Shown here: positions 14,201-43,290 of the stretch, piece after piece
Layout: the number at the start of each line of letters is the position of its first letter
How positions within the stretch are numbered: position 1 is the first letter of the stretch
From: Chrysomallon squamiferum
Taxonomy: Eukaryota > Mollusca > Gastropoda > Neomphalida > Peltospiridae
NCBI GenBank assembly: GCA_012295275.1
Contig: CM022669.1
Location: forward strand, 541,573 to 605,572
Length of the DNA: 64,000 nucleotides
Direction of reading: 5' to 3'
Position numbers and translations under genes: made by a program
Notes under the pieces: model-generated
What the model saw: only the letters and a program-made list of their open reading frames with translations
Database searches by the model: none
Told to the model about the DNA's origin: nothing

Positions 14201-15075
14201 TTAATATGTACATTCTGGTCAGTTGTACATAATAACATAACCTACATTCCACTCACCAGATTCGACATAATACCATAACCGACATTCTACTCACCAGAAT
14301 ATACATAATGCCGTAATAAGTGAATAGAGTGTGGTTTATGATAATATGTACATTCTGATGAGTAGAATGTGAGTTACGGTAGTATGTACATTCTGGTAAG
14401 TGAAATATAGGTTATGTACATTTTAGTGAGTGAAATGTAGGTTATGGTAATATGTACATTTTGGTGAGTAGAATGTGAGTTATGGTAATATGTACATTTT
14501 GGTGAGTAGAATGTGAGTTATGGTATTATGTACATTGTGGTGAGTAGAATGTAGGTTATGATATTATGTATATTCTGGTGAGTGGAATGTAGGATATGTT
14601 ATTATGTACATTCTTGTGAGTGGAATGTAGGATATGTTATTATATACATTCTTGTGAGTGGAATGTAGGATATGTTATTATGTACATTCTTGTGAGTGGA
14701 ATGTAGGATATGTTATTATATACATTGCGGTGAGTAGAATGTAGGTTATGATATGTATATTCTGGTGAGTTGAATGTAGGATATGTTATTATGTACATTC
14801 TTGTTAGTGGAATGTAGGATATGTTATTATGTACATTCTTGTTAGTGGAATGTAGGATATGTTATTATGTACATTCTTGTGAGTGGAATGTAGGATATGT
14901 TATTATGTACATTCTTGTTAGTGGAATGTAGGATATGTTATTATGTACATTCTTGTGAGTGGAATGTAGGATATGTTATTATGTACATTCTTGTTAGTGG
15001 AATGTAGGATATGTTATTATGTACATTCTTGTTAGAAGAATGTGGGTTATGTTATTGTGTACATTCTTGTGAATG
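14201..15075. repeat. 38-bp minisatellite with an orientation switch
   Basis: From about 14325 rightwards the units read close to GAGTGGAATGTAGGATATG then TTATTATGTACATTCTTGT, becoming almost identical after 14590. The leftmost two to three units (about 14225-14300) run the other way (ACATAACCTACATTCCACTC, then ACCAGA). The array is therefore an inverted repeat at its left end. Confidence 0.9.
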
Positions 15076-15369
15076 GATTGGGAAAATTTGAATTTCTTCA
15101 CATTTTATTGAAACATTTGAAGAAAACCGATCTTGTACTAACACGTATAAATTTCAAATGAAATATTTTTATCAGTTTTGTTTCAGATATTTAAACGACA
15201 GTGTTCAAAGTTTAATGTACAAAAGATGTGTTGGATAAGAATGTTTCAAACACAAAGATAACAACAAAAGTACAAGTTAGATTTTCTGTCTGTACTAATT
15301 ATTTTTTCTTCTTTTAAGACAACACTTCAACAGTAAGAAAATGTATTTAGTTTATTAGCATTTAATTAA

Positions 15370-15375
15370 TTTATT
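15370..15375 (-). terminator. Poly(A) signal of the synaptotagmin-like gene
   Basis: TTTATT on the + strand is AATAAA on the minus strand, about 81 bases beyond the stop codon. A second copy lies at 15351-15356. Either implies a very short 3' UTR. Confidence 0.5.
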
Positions 15376-15455
15376 TTCACTTTACAATACAGACTGTACA
15401 TAAGAACTTTATAGACACATGTTTGTCTTCAGATCGTATCACCGTGGAAGGGACA

Positions 15456-29909
<14,454 letters not shown>

Positions 29910-29924
29910 CTGGAAAAGAAAACT

Positions 29925-29972
29925 ATTATTATTATTATTGATATTACTACAACAACAACAACAACAACAACA

Positions 29973-30008
<36 letters not shown>

Positions 30009-30120
30009 GCTATTACTGGTATTATTATTGTTGTTGTTGTTCTATAATAATAATAATAAAAATAATTAATATTATTATTATTATTATTATCATTATTTAT
30101 TTATTTATTTATTTATTAAT
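29925..30120. repeat. Compound ATT/CAA/CTA/AAT microsatellite
   Basis: Triplet tracts ATT, CAA, CTA, GTT, AAT and ATT, then TTTA units, follow one another without spacer. They begin just 15 bases upstream of the C2A exon's acceptor. Confidence 0.9.
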
Positions 30121-31496
30121 TTATTAACACACTAAATTTAATCATCAAAGATCTGACAAATATCAAACATCTAATCAAATTTTATAATTAAATTCATAAT
30201 TAATGAAGACCAGGATCTTTTGTGAGGAGACACGTTCAGTTTAGTTCGTGTAAATGTGTCAGTGAACTGTTATGTAACATATTAATAAATATTCTACAGA
30301 GATGATGAAAAGAGCTGGTGGCTGCCGTTGATGAAATTTCCCTGCTAAAATTGTTTCAGCTATTACATTATCTGACACCAGGTCAGTTAGTACGCTTCTG
30401 CTTTTAATTAACGGGTACGTTCCAATAACTCATCTGGTAAATAAGCTGAGATTTTTTTATCTCAGTAATGAGGTGTCTTAAAGATAGTCTTCGTTTTAAA
30501 ATACACTTTGTTTGTTTATTTGATTCATTGTTTGTTTGTTTGTTTGTTTTTATTCTTAATTATATTTCTTAATTTCTCAATTAATTATTTTATTTATTTC
30601 AATTAATTAATTTATTTGTTTGTTTGATTATTATTAAAATTATTCAGATATATCATGTCTAGTGTAATAAAACTGTTTAAAAGTATATGTAATTTGTAAC
30701 GTTTGTTAAGTGAATTATAGAATTATTACTCGAATACAGTTTCAAAAATAAATAAATAAAATGATACTGACGATGATGATGATGATAATAATTTTACATT
30801 AATCTGTCCAGCAACTATTTCATTTACACAAACTGTTTATCATCAGTTATCTGACAAGGAACATTCGTTTGTATAAAACTAAATAATATGAGTTATTGTC
30901 ATTATTACTTTTACTATTTCTGTTACCATCTTTTATTTTTGTGGTTACAACCATATTGTTGTTTTTGTAAACATTTTCATTTTATTGTGTTATAGTTGTT
31001 TGTTTCTTTTTATTTTATTATTCTATGTTATTTTAGATTATCTTGAGAATGTTGTTAAGTAAACTGTGTATAATAACAAGTTAATAAACGTTTTCATCAG
31101 TCTGTCACTGCCACAAAACAGAATCTGCAACGTTAATCCAATAATTACAAGTTAACATTAATTAGACAAGTCTATTTCTGTAAGACCATTAACATCCTTA
31201 CTTCCAGCTAAATATGGCCAAGTTGAACGGGAAATGAGACAGTGAGTTTATTTCAGACTATTTCTTCAACATATATACGACATCTGTGGTTCACAGCACA
31301 CTACAAGTTTCTGCTGACGTCACTCGGTGACGCTGGGTCTTTCTAGTCACATCAAAGTGACGAAAATAACCGCTATAAAGACAATAGCTTTGATTTACTT
31401 TTAAGTGGAAGGTCGGGAAACTTACTGGAGATGACAAACTAATTTTCCCTGCAAGAAATTACTTCTCTCAGAGTACGTTAGAGAATACGTGACTTT

Positions 31497-32015
31497 CTGT
31501 TTATTTGTATTGTATGTAGCTGTATTTACGTATTTGCATTTTTCGTATTTGTAATGTACGTATTTCACTGTGCATATTTTTACTGTACGTATTTCTGTTA
31601 AACGTATTTGAATTACTTGCATTGTAAGTATTACGATATTTGTACTCTACGTATTTCTACTATACTCATATTTATTATACTATACATAGTGGTGTAGTAC
31701 ATAATTATTTTTTCTGTACGTACTTTATTTTAAGTATTTATATTGTATGTATTTGCATTTTACATATTTATATTTGTATATTACTTATTTGTATTGTATG
31801 CATTTGTATTGTACATATTTGTATTTAACGTATTTGAAATGTACGCATATGTATTATACTTCGCGGGCTTGTACAGTTTATATTTGTAATGTACTTATTT
31901 GTTTTGTATATATTTACATTCTCTATGTTGTATTGTACATATTTATTTTATTTTTTTATTTATATTGTACTTATTTGTATTGTAGCTATATTTGTATTGG
32001 ACGTATTTGTATGTA
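31497..32015. repeat. Degenerate TACGTATTTGTATTG-type tandem repeat
   Basis: Roughly 30 diverged units built on GTATTTGTATTGTAC. The unit length varies, so the array is old. Confidence 0.75.
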
Positions 32016-32544
32016 GATCAGGTTATGTGTTTGAATTAACTCTGCAAATGACACAAACTAATAATGGTGACAGCACGTTTCTGACAAATCGTTTTACTAT
32101 CATTTAAATGACATTAAAAATAAATAAAATACAATAATTACTGTTAATAATAATAACAACAACAACAATAATAATAATAATAATAATAATAGTAATAATA
32201 AATATAATAATAATATAAATAATAATCATAATAATAATAATAGTTGTTGTTGTTGTTATTGTGTTAAGGCTGAAACATCTCTGAGTACTGTTTGAAGTAA
32301 AAAGTATTGAGATCGGTGGTGTGAGTTGGAGCTGACGTGTGACTGACAATGACTCCCACGTGACAAGGACAAGCAGACGTTACAAAGAAAAGACATTTTA
32401 CGCCAGGGACATCTAAACGTTTTCAAGTGTTTGTAACGTGTCCGTTCTATCGATCTCAGATATGATGACCGTCAAATTACTCCAACCTTCCACTTAATGT
32501 GTCCCAAGATTCAAATTATGTCTGTGTACAAGTAAGTACACTGA

Positions 32545-32900
<356 letters not shown>

Positions 32901-33485
32901 CGCATTCAACACACAAACACTCACAATGAAAAACTATCATTATCATCCACATTAATGAAATCAAAACCAAAAAAATTGGGAGAAAAACTAAGAAAACCAA
33001 GAAAGAAATGATGAATAAGATATAAACTGTAAATCAATACTAGTAATGTTATTTCAAACAAAGTAATTTCTTTGTTCTGGGTGTAGAAAAAAAATTCCGT
33101 GACATTTAGTGAAAGAGAAATCTTTAAATCAGTTTTATCTTACACGTGAAATTTTCATTATCAAAACGAAATGTCACATCCGTCGTAATGGTAGTGAGAT
33201 AGCTCTATCTGTGTACGTACGTATGTGTCTCTGTATTTGTGTGCGTGTGTCTTAGTGTGTGTGTGCGGGTGTCTGTGCGTGTGTCTGTGCGTGTGTGTTT
33301 GCGTGTCTATGTGTGTGCGTGCGTGTGTCTGTGCGTGTGTGTAGGCATGTGGTGATTTGAAATAGCAGCGTGTTAAATCATGCAAAGCTTTGTAATTTGT
33401 GACTAGGTGTTTAGGTGTCTAAGCAACACAATAAAAAATATAAACGTGGGTGTGTGTGTTATATCTTTGCTAACTTCTTCTTTTA

Positions 33486-33489
<4 letters not shown>

Positions 33490-33575
<86 letters not shown>
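33490..33575. repeat. (CT)n microsatellite
   Basis: About 43 uninterrupted CT repeats. Confidence 0.97.
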
Positions 33576-33582
<7 letters not shown>

Positions 33583-34083
33583 ACAGTACATAGATAGCTA
33601 TATCTAATTCTCTTCTCCACATTCTGCTGCGTTTGTTATTCGCTATTTTACTTGCTAATTAAAATCCTATCTCTAAAGACCAACTACAACACTTTAGAAC
33701 TTTCTGACTATGCCCAGAAGCGACGTAAGTGTCTCTACTTGTGAAAACTCTAACAAACTCGCTTTAACAGAGAAATCACTCGACCTCTTCACAGTTTGTC
33801 GTCTCTTTCCGTCAAAGAGGGGAAAGGGGAATGAATAAGGAGAACTTAAAGAAAAACACTGAGAGAAGTGCAGAACGTTCAGATGCAGACATCTGCAGTT
33901 GGAAAGGTCGTTGATTTGTTAAGAGGAATTAGAAGGAGGTGAAAAACATGGACTTGAAAAGTAAAAGATACTGAAGATGTTAATCAGAAAATACAAGGAG
34001 AAAATAAAAACTGAAATCATTAAAATAAAATTATAATTAAAATATAATAATTCCAGTCATATAATTTATTTTTGAGGGTTTGG

Positions 34084-34086
<3 letters not shown>

Positions 34087-34139
<53 letters not shown>
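34087..34139. repeat. (AC)n microsatellite
   Basis: About 26 uninterrupted AC repeats. Confidence 0.97.
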
Positions 34140-34140
<1 letters not shown>

Positions 34141-34470
34141 TTTCCCGGTTATCCAAAGGAAGAAACTGGCAGCTGGTTTTGCATGTACTGTTTTATTAGC
34201 ATCCGCCCATCTACGCTGCTCAGAGGAATTATTAACTCCCAGACGTATTGTAAATAATTGCTTATTGCCTGTTAGCTCAACTCATTATGCTAAAATGTTT
34301 TTGTTGTCACGGCAGTGGAGTCCAGGCTAAGCACTACTTGAATTAATTCTCCAAACCTTTCTAGTCGCTTCTGTGTCACGACTCGTCGACCTAGAGAGCA
34401 GGGTCAAGGTCAAACTCACTCTTGGCGTTGAGGGCGTTCTAGTGATGTTCCAGATCTAAATTAATAAAAC
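34140..34470. promoter_or_regulatory. Candidate regulatory island with nuclear-receptor element
   Basis: A complex, GC-richer block among repeats. It has GGGTCAAGGTCA at 34401-34412, two nuclear-receptor half-sites in direct repeat that also contain TCAAGGTCA, the extended half-site used by ERR/SF-1 type receptors. Several TAATTA/ATTAAT-type homeodomain cores are nearby. Function is inferred from motifs only. Confidence 0.3.
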
Positions 34471-35403
34471 TTATTCGGTCGAGTGGGATCATAATAACTT
34501 AGAGTTACCTGACTTGTGAGCAACTGAAAGCGTGTGTGTTTAGTGTCAGTATTTGAATATAATACAAATTCGGCGATGGTTAAAACTGATGATTAGTAAC
34601 GACAACAATGGTATATGCTGTTACATCTTATGGTTACATTTCAGTTTACAGAGCTTCTAGAAGTTTCATTTCTGTACCACTGTTATTAACCAGAATAAAT
34701 AAATAAATAAATAAATAAATACTAAAAATAAAAAGTGAAAATAAAAATAAAAAAAGGTAACTATATAAATAATTAATTGTTTAAAAATTAAATCTGCAAA
34801 TTAATTATATATATTAAATGAATAAAATTAAACATATATTGTTAATTTGTTTTAGTACTTCTTATTTTTCAGTATGTTTGCTTACAACGATTTAAAGTGT
34901 TCTAGCAATTATATTTCCAATTCTCTAGATATTTCGTTATCTAACATAAAACAACTAACCAATATAATGTGATTAATTACACCATCCATTAACAAATTCC
35001 CATTTTTGTTTACAAGAAGTAAAATGTAAAAATTGATTCTACGAAAATATATTCATAATAAGAATTCCTCTGATATTTTAATCCTTACTTCATGAAAAAA
35101 AATCATTTCAACAAGGGACACTAATGACGAACGTTTTTTTTTTTTTTTGTGGTTTTTTTTGTACTAAATCATTCACAAAATGACATATGAAAACAAAACA
35201 ATTTACACAAAAATCGATGACATGAATTCCAAAAATAAACTGAAATAAAAATAATATAAAAATATATTTTTTTAATAAGATAATAGAATCAAAGAAAATA
35301 GCATTAAAAAATTAAAATCTCTTGAACTATGAAGAGATACGCTGAAACTAATTTTTATTTGACATTAATAAAATAATTACTTATATTCTTATACAGTACG
35401 AGT

Positions 35404-35500
35404 GTGTGTATGAATGTATGTATGTATGTATGTATGTATGTATGTATGTATGTATGTATGTGTATGTATGTATGTATGTATATATGTATATGTGTGTGTG
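35404..35500. repeat. (GTAT)n microsatellite
   Basis: About 20 GTAT units, breaking down into GTATAT and GTGTGT. Confidence 0.95.
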
Positions 35501-35645
35501 AATGCATGTGTGTTTGTATGTGAAATTTATATTCGATTAATAAAATAGTAAAGTAAGTAAAAACAAAGATCTCTATATATATGTGTATGTGGCTGTATGT
35601 GTGCGTTTATGTGTTTATTTTGTATGAATTTTGTATGTGTGTATG

Positions 35646-35677
<32 letters not shown>

Positions 35678-37529
35678 TGTGTGTGTGTTTGTGTGTGTTA
35701 TATGGTGTATGTATCAATCAACAAAAAGTTAACAACCAGTAATAAGAGGAACACAAAGACTGAGAAGCTGAGAAGACGCTGAAAATTAATTACAAGTGAC
35801 ACAGTACAGACAGACAGACAACAGCCGAAGGTTTCAGATTTGCATACGTCATCAGTTACAGTCTTTGTTGCTTAATTTCATTAAAAAAATGTTTAGAGTG
35901 TCCCGTTTCCTGTAATTAGCGAGTTTGTTGGTCGAAATCTACGTCACACGCGGGTTCCCGCCTCCTTGACGAAAGTTCTAAGATGTCAGAGTTCTAAGAT
36001 GTCACTGAGAAAATACCTCAGACGAGTCGCTGCTAACAATGTAAACGATTCGATCGTAGTAATGAACTTTATCACAAACCTCAGTAAAGTGATCTTCACT
36101 GGTACACCATTAACAACAACAATAACGTTGGCGATAATGACGACAACGACCATGCTAATGATGATAGTGATGATTTTGACGAGGTCGACGACGATTATGC
36201 TGCTGCTGATGATGATGATAATTATAATAATAATAATAATCTTGTATTATTATTATTATTATTATTATTGTTGTTGTTGTTGTTGTTGTTGTTGCTGCTG
36301 TTGTTGTTGTTCGTATTATAATTATGAAAATGATGATGACGATGGTAGTCAATCAAGTGAAATGTAGCACAATACACACGAGTAAATACTCAGATTAACA
36401 GATGGTTTGTAACGTTTCACCGATGAACTAATTTGTTCCCAGGACATCCGTGCGTGAACCCTGGGGATGCAATCAAGTTGATGTAGTAGTTAATTAGAGT
36501 TGTCTACTAGTTCATTCGTGTTGTTGTCACATCACAGGTCAAGGTTGTTTATCAATTGACGAGATAGAAACGGAAAAAACGTTTTCAGTTGTTTTTGATA
36601 GCGCCCTTTTTCAAATAACATTTTTGAGGGCTGGCATCCATAGGCTGAGTTTTATACTGGTTATACAAGTAGACTGAATTATGTAGTGTAACTATCAATA
36701 TTAATAAAATTTTAATATTTTGTTACTTCTCCTGTTTCTTTTTCCATAACCGAGTTCGAGAAACAGAGGCTCAAACACACTAACTTGTATGAGAATTGTA
36801 AATTTTATTAGTGTATTATTATTTTATAAAGATACAGACACATACACACACACACACAAACATACACACACAGACACACACACAGAGACACACATACAAA
36901 CACACACACACACACAAAGATACACATTTTTTATTTCAAATAATTTGAGAAACGAAAAAATTTGTTTCTTACCGCGAAAATGAAAAACAAGAAACACATT
37001 CACAGCAAGATTTGAAGTTGAAGAACATTACTAAGTAACAGTGACGTAAGACTATTCATGACGTATGAACAATAATTTAATCTTAGTTAACAAATGTTTG
37101 TTAACCCTGGACAATTTTAAACTGAAGAAGGAGATGAAAAAGTAGAACACGATAATGATGAAAAATGTTGTTAAATGTAAGTCAAACTGTATTTAGAATG
37201 AAAATCTAGTTCGCTCTGTATTAGTATCCGTTAGAACATTTTTGACAGAACTACATACTCACTGACATTTCAGAGATATTAATATGCCAGTTTCTTGTCA
37301 GCCAATAATACAATAATGTCTAGGTCAGAAACACCTGCTGGATTTAATCTGCACTTTCAGCAATAGACGTAACATGATACCACTTTCCTTCATTCTTCAA
37401 ATACTGTTAACGACATTCGTGTTGAAGTGAAATATATGAATTCTTGTAATCTGTGAAATATTTCATTTCTTCATCATATATCTGTGTGTTGATATGATAA
37501 ATAATCTAAATTCATATTTCCTCAAATTA

Positions 37530-37562
<33 letters not shown>

Positions 37563-37902
37563 GTTGTTGTTGTTATATTTTTAACTATTATTTTATATTT
37601 CGTTAAGTTGTATTAGTTTGTTGATAATTTGTTTCTTGTTACAAAGTACCATTTTCATTGATATCAAATGAACTAAATAATTTTCAGTACTCGAATGTTT
37701 TCTTCGTTTTACTCAATCTTTGTTAATAATTAAATATGAAAATACAACAAGAAGACAGATTTTTTTTTTTTTTTTTTTGATCCTATATTATATATTCATT
37801 CTGTTGAAACTGATATTTACATTTGGTTGATATTAATTAATTTATTTTATTGTACTTTGATAACGTTTATTTGATTTGTCATAATCACCAATTTAAAACC
37901 TA

Positions 37903-37936
<34 letters not shown>

Positions 37937-38648
37937 TTAAAAATTGATATGTAAAGATTAAGTAGACGTTTTTACATAGGTCACAATCTAACACATCACT
38001 GTAAACTACAGACCAGCTATGGACAACAAAACACATTTTCTAGTTTCACGTCAACCTTGATAACAGATAGGTAAGACGTATTTCAGGTTACGTCATCATC
38101 TCCTAGGTTACCAGTAGATATTTACTTAACAAGTCTACACTGACACATCTCTATTTGATTAATACAACACGTTTATATTTAATTTACTTGCTGTCTTCAT
38201 TTAGCAGTGGAAAATACTGAGATAGTGAGTAGGACTGAAATCAAAGCAGAGTTAAAAACTGTTTTGTCTTAACACACTAACATATACTGTTTTCAGCCAA
38301 TTTTTGTACTTATATACTAGCACACTTTTTCAATTAATAACTTTTTCTGATCCACGTCATTTTGTTTTATTAACTGTTCTAAAATACAAATAATTGCAGA
38401 CGGCATTAAATTTAAAAAAGCTTTCCTGTCACAACAAAACCGATATGTTTTGTTTTTCAACTGAGCCACCATTCCGTACACCAGCACGTTATTTCTGAGC
38501 TGAAAATCAAATTTTGTAGTCTCAGAAGACAGTGTAATTTTAGATAATTTATTTATTATTGACCGGTGTATTCTTTGAATTTTTTTTTTTTTTTTTTTTT
38601 TCACAACAACAGTCCTTCTCGGTTTCCACAGTGTGCATTCCACAAGGC

Positions 38649-38703
<55 letters not shown>

Positions 38704-39021
38704 TAATAATAATAATTAATTAATAAACAACAACATCAACGACAGCAACAATAATAAAAACAATAATAATAAATGAGGATGATGAAAATAATAATCATAA
38801 TAATTACAGTAATATTCATAAAACACTTCATGTTCTTCTGTTTGTGGTCAGGTATGTATAAAATAACCTTTACTGCTAATGTGAATTAAAATATAGCAGA
38901 CATTATTTGATGATGTCAGTGATAAGAAGATAGAAGATTAATAAATTTAATCAACAGGATTAGGTAAACAAATTCATGATAGCAAACAGCCAAAATCTGA
39001 ATCAATGCAATCTAACTAAAT

Positions 39022-39085
<64 letters not shown>
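39022..39085. repeat. (AAT)n microsatellite
   Basis: About 20 AAT units directly next to the 27-bp minisatellite. Confidence 0.95.
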
Positions 39086-39109
39086 AACAATAACAATACA
39101 AAGATAGAA

Positions 39110-40137
39110 TAAAACAGTGAAGAATGAGAGAACTAGATAAATGAAGAAAGCGAGAACTAGACAAATAATGAGTAAAGATAGAATTAGACAAATACTGAAG
39201 AAAGATAAAACTAGACAAATAGTGAACAAAGAGACAACTAGATAAATATTTAAGAAATAGAGAACAAGACAAATAATGAAGAAATATAGAACTAGACAAA
39301 CTGTGAACAAATGAAACAGACAAATAGTGAATAAATAGAGAACTGGACTAATAATGCAGATATAGAGAATTAGACTGATAGTGAAGAAATAGAGAACTAG
39401 ACAAATAGTGAACAAATAGAGAACTGGACTAATAATGAAGAAATAGAGAATTAGACTAATAGTGAATGATCAGAAAACTAGACAACTAGACAAATAGTGA
39501 AGAGACTGAACTAGACAAATAGTAAAGAAAGAGAGAACTAGAAAATAGGGAAGGATCAGAGAACTAGACAAATAGTGAAGAAAGAGAAGTAGACAAATAG
39601 TAAAGAAAGAGAGAGAAGTAGACAAATAGTAAAGAAAAAGAGAAGCACACAAATAGTAAAGAAAGAGAGAAGCTAAATAGTAAAAAAAGAGAAGAATGAA
39701 TAGAGAACTAGACAACTAGACAAATAGTAAAAAGAAAGAGAGAACTAGAAAAAGAAAGAAAGGAACAAATAGTAAAAGAAAGAACTAGACAAATAGTAAA
39801 GAAAGAGAAGTAGACAAATAGTAAAGAAAGAGAAGAAGACAGAAAAAGAGAAGAAAAAATAGTAAAAAAGAAAGAGAGAAGTGGACAAATAGTAAAAGAA
39901 AGAGAGAAGTAGACAAATAGTAAAGAAAGAGAGAAGTAGACAAATAGTAAAGAAAGAGAGAAGTAGACAAATAGTAAAGAAAGAGAGAAGTAGACAAATA
40001 GTAAAGAAAGAGAGAAGTAGACAAATAGTAAAGAAAGAGAGAAGTAGACAAATAGTAAAGAAAGAGAAGTAGACAAATAGTAAAGAAAGAGAAGTAGACA
40101 AATAGTGAAGAAAGAGAGAAGTAGACAAACAGTGAAG
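39110..40137. repeat. 27-bp purine-rich minisatellite
   Basis: Units of GTAGACAAATAGTAAAGAAA then GAGAGAA are nearly perfect at 39890-40110. To the left the units become diverse (AGAACTAGACAAATAGTGAA forms of 21-28 bp). Because 27 is a multiple of three, long minus frames (LFVYFSLSL) stay open. They are not genes. Confidence 0.92.
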
Positions 40138-40237
40138 GATCAGAGAACAAAGACAGGAATATCGATGTTATTTTCAGTGTCAGGTGTGAGCGTGGAAGGT
40201 ACGAGTCGTGCGACAGTTTGCTTGATGATTTGTTTTC

Positions 40238-40790
40238 ACGATACTCACCACTCTCACGATACTCACCACTCTCACGATACTCACTATTCTCACTACTCTC
40301 ACGATACTCACTACACTCACGATACTCACCACTCTCACGATACTCACTACTCTCATGATACTCACTACTCTCACGATACTCACTACTCTCATGATACTCA
40401 CTACTCTCACACGATACTCACCACTCTCATGATACTCACCACTCTCATGATACTCACTACTCTCACGATACTCACCACTCTCATGATACTCACCACTCTC
40501 ATGATACTCACCACTCTCACGATACTCACTACTCTCACGATACTCACCACTCTTACGATACTCACCACTCTCATGATACTCACTACTCTCATGATACTCA
40601 CCACTCTCACGATACTCACTACTCTCATGATACTCACTACTCTCACAATACTCACTACTCTTACGATACTCACCACTCTCATGATACTAACTACTCTCAC
40701 GATACTCACTACTCTCACGATACTCACCACTCTCACGATACTCACTGCTCTTACGATACTCACTGTTCTCACGATACTCACTAATCTGTG
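40238..40790. repeat. 18-bp minisatellite
   Basis: About 30 units of CTCTCACGATACTCACTA, with C/T changes at two positions. The period is a multiple of three, so both strands carry long open frames (ILTTLM; VVSIVR) with no gene behind them. Confidence 0.93.
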
Positions 40791-41158
40791 TGCAGCTGAT
40801 CAATTAAACACTTTTCTCTACATTTTTTCCTTCAGATCTAAACTGATACACTTTGCTGCACATGTCTGAATAAACAATATATGAATAGACACACGCACAT
40901 GCACGCACACACACACAAATACATACATATATTTGTTTTCTTTATGTATATTTTTTATTCAAACGCATGTATACACACACACGCACACACGCACACACAT
41001 TTCAGAAATGAAAGTGTATCGACTTTTCTTTATACATTTTACTAAACAAAATCCTTAATCTTTTCTAGGTACATTAAATATATATTCTATTCAGTACACT
41101 TTTAATGAAATATATCTATATCTATATGTATATCTATTTATGTATCTATCGTTTATCG

Positions 41159-41159
41159 A

Positions 41160-41212
<53 letters not shown>

Positions 41213-41299
41213 GTATATATACATGTATATATGTGTATATGTGTGTGTGTGTATACACACACACACACACACACACACATACATACATACATACATACA

Positions 41300-41331
<32 letters not shown>

Positions 41332-41345
41332 GATACATACATACA
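41159..41345. repeat. TA/TG/CA/TACA compound repeat with self-complementary halves
   Basis: (TA)n and (TG)n on the left face (AC)n and (ATAC)n on the right around 41250. The tract can fold back on itself. Confidence 0.9.
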
Positions 41346-41393
41346 TACACAGACATATATACTTATGTGTAATGTTGGAGAAAACAAAATTAC

Positions 41394-42014
<621 letters not shown>

Positions 42015-42237
42015 TGGACACACACACACGCATACACCACACAGATATATATAAGACAGAAAGGGAGACAGAGAAACAGATGATAGACTGACAGCTAGTT
42101 ACATATAAGAAAACAGATAGAAAAAGAGATAGACAGATAGATTGACAGATAGAGAGAGACAGAGAGAGTGAAAGAGTCTTTGAGACATAGGGAGAGAGTG
42201 AGAGATAATGAAAAAATACAGTATTCACTGCCTGCCT

Positions 42238-42339
<102 letters not shown>

Positions 42340-42580
42340 AAGAAATATCGGTTTTACATAAACTAGTGAGGCTCAGTCTACATGTAATTAGTTTACGCTG
42401 AAATCACTTTTAACCGACCTCCGCTTGATGGCAGCAGTGAAAACAAAAATCGGTTTCATTGAAACTGACAGCCGCGGTCTCCGGGCGCGGGTAAAGTGGA
42501 AGGTAACTTAATGTTCATAATTTTATGAAAACAGAGCCTCTTACAACTCTCCCCTCAATAACACGTTTATGTATCCGTTA

Positions 42581-43290
42581 TGTGAATTATTAATATTCAG
42601 TTTAAATAACATTTAGATATCTGAGAATTATTAGAATTCAGTTTAAATAACATTTAGATATCTGTGAATTATTAGAATTCAGTTTAAATAACATTGAGAT
42701 ATCTGTGAATTATTAGAATTCGGTTTAAATAACATTTAGATATCTGTGAATTATTAGAATTCAGTTTAAATAACATTTAGATATCTGTGAATTATTAGAA
42801 TTCAGTTTAAATAACATTTAGATATCTGTTTAAATATTCAGTTTAAATAACATTTAGATATCTGTGAATTATTAGAATTCAGTTTAAATAACATTTAGAT
42901 ATCTGTGAATTATTAGAATTCAGTTTAAATAACATTTAGATATCTGTGAATTATTAGAATTCAGTTTAAATAACATTTAGATATCTGTGAATTATTAGAA
43001 TTCAGTTTAAATAACATTGAGATATCTGTGAATTATTAGAATTCGGTTTAAATAACAATTAGATATCTGTGAATTATTAGAATTCAGTTTAAATAACAAT
43101 TAGATATCTGTGAATTATTAGAATTCAGTTTAAATAACATTTAGATATCTGTGAATTATTAATATTCAGTTTAAATAACATTTAGATATCTGTGAATTAT
43201 TAGAATTCAGTTTAAATAACATTTAGATATCTGTGAATTATTAGAATTCAGTTTAAATAACAACTAGATGTCTGTTGTGTGAATTATTAG
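42581..43290. repeat. 41-bp minisatellite, about 17 units
   Basis: Units read AATTATTAGAATTCAGTTTA then AATAACATTTAGATATCTGTG. Nearly every unit has a GAATTC and a GATATC palindrome. One unit near 42826 is shortened by deletion. The few base changes recur in pairs of units, suggesting multi-unit duplication. Confidence 0.95.

Noticed and set aside
31427-31449. Possible 23-base minus-strand microexon (TTTCTTGCAG ... GTAAGT)
   Set aside because: In the phase required by the C2A exon it contains a stop codon.
36958-37040. Hydrophobic minus-strand segment ending in CG/GTAAGA that could join the C2A exon in frame
   Set aside because: An in-frame stop lies just upstream, there is no ATG and no acceptor with a pyrimidine tract.
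39708-40150. Leu/Phe/Tyr-rich minus-strand frames resembling membrane proteins
   Set aside because: Period of exactly 27 bases; the hydrophobic pattern is the translation of a purine-rich minisatellite.
40105-40869. 254-codon forward frame
   Set aside because: Mostly ILTTLM/HDTHYS from the 18-bp array; no start context or homology.
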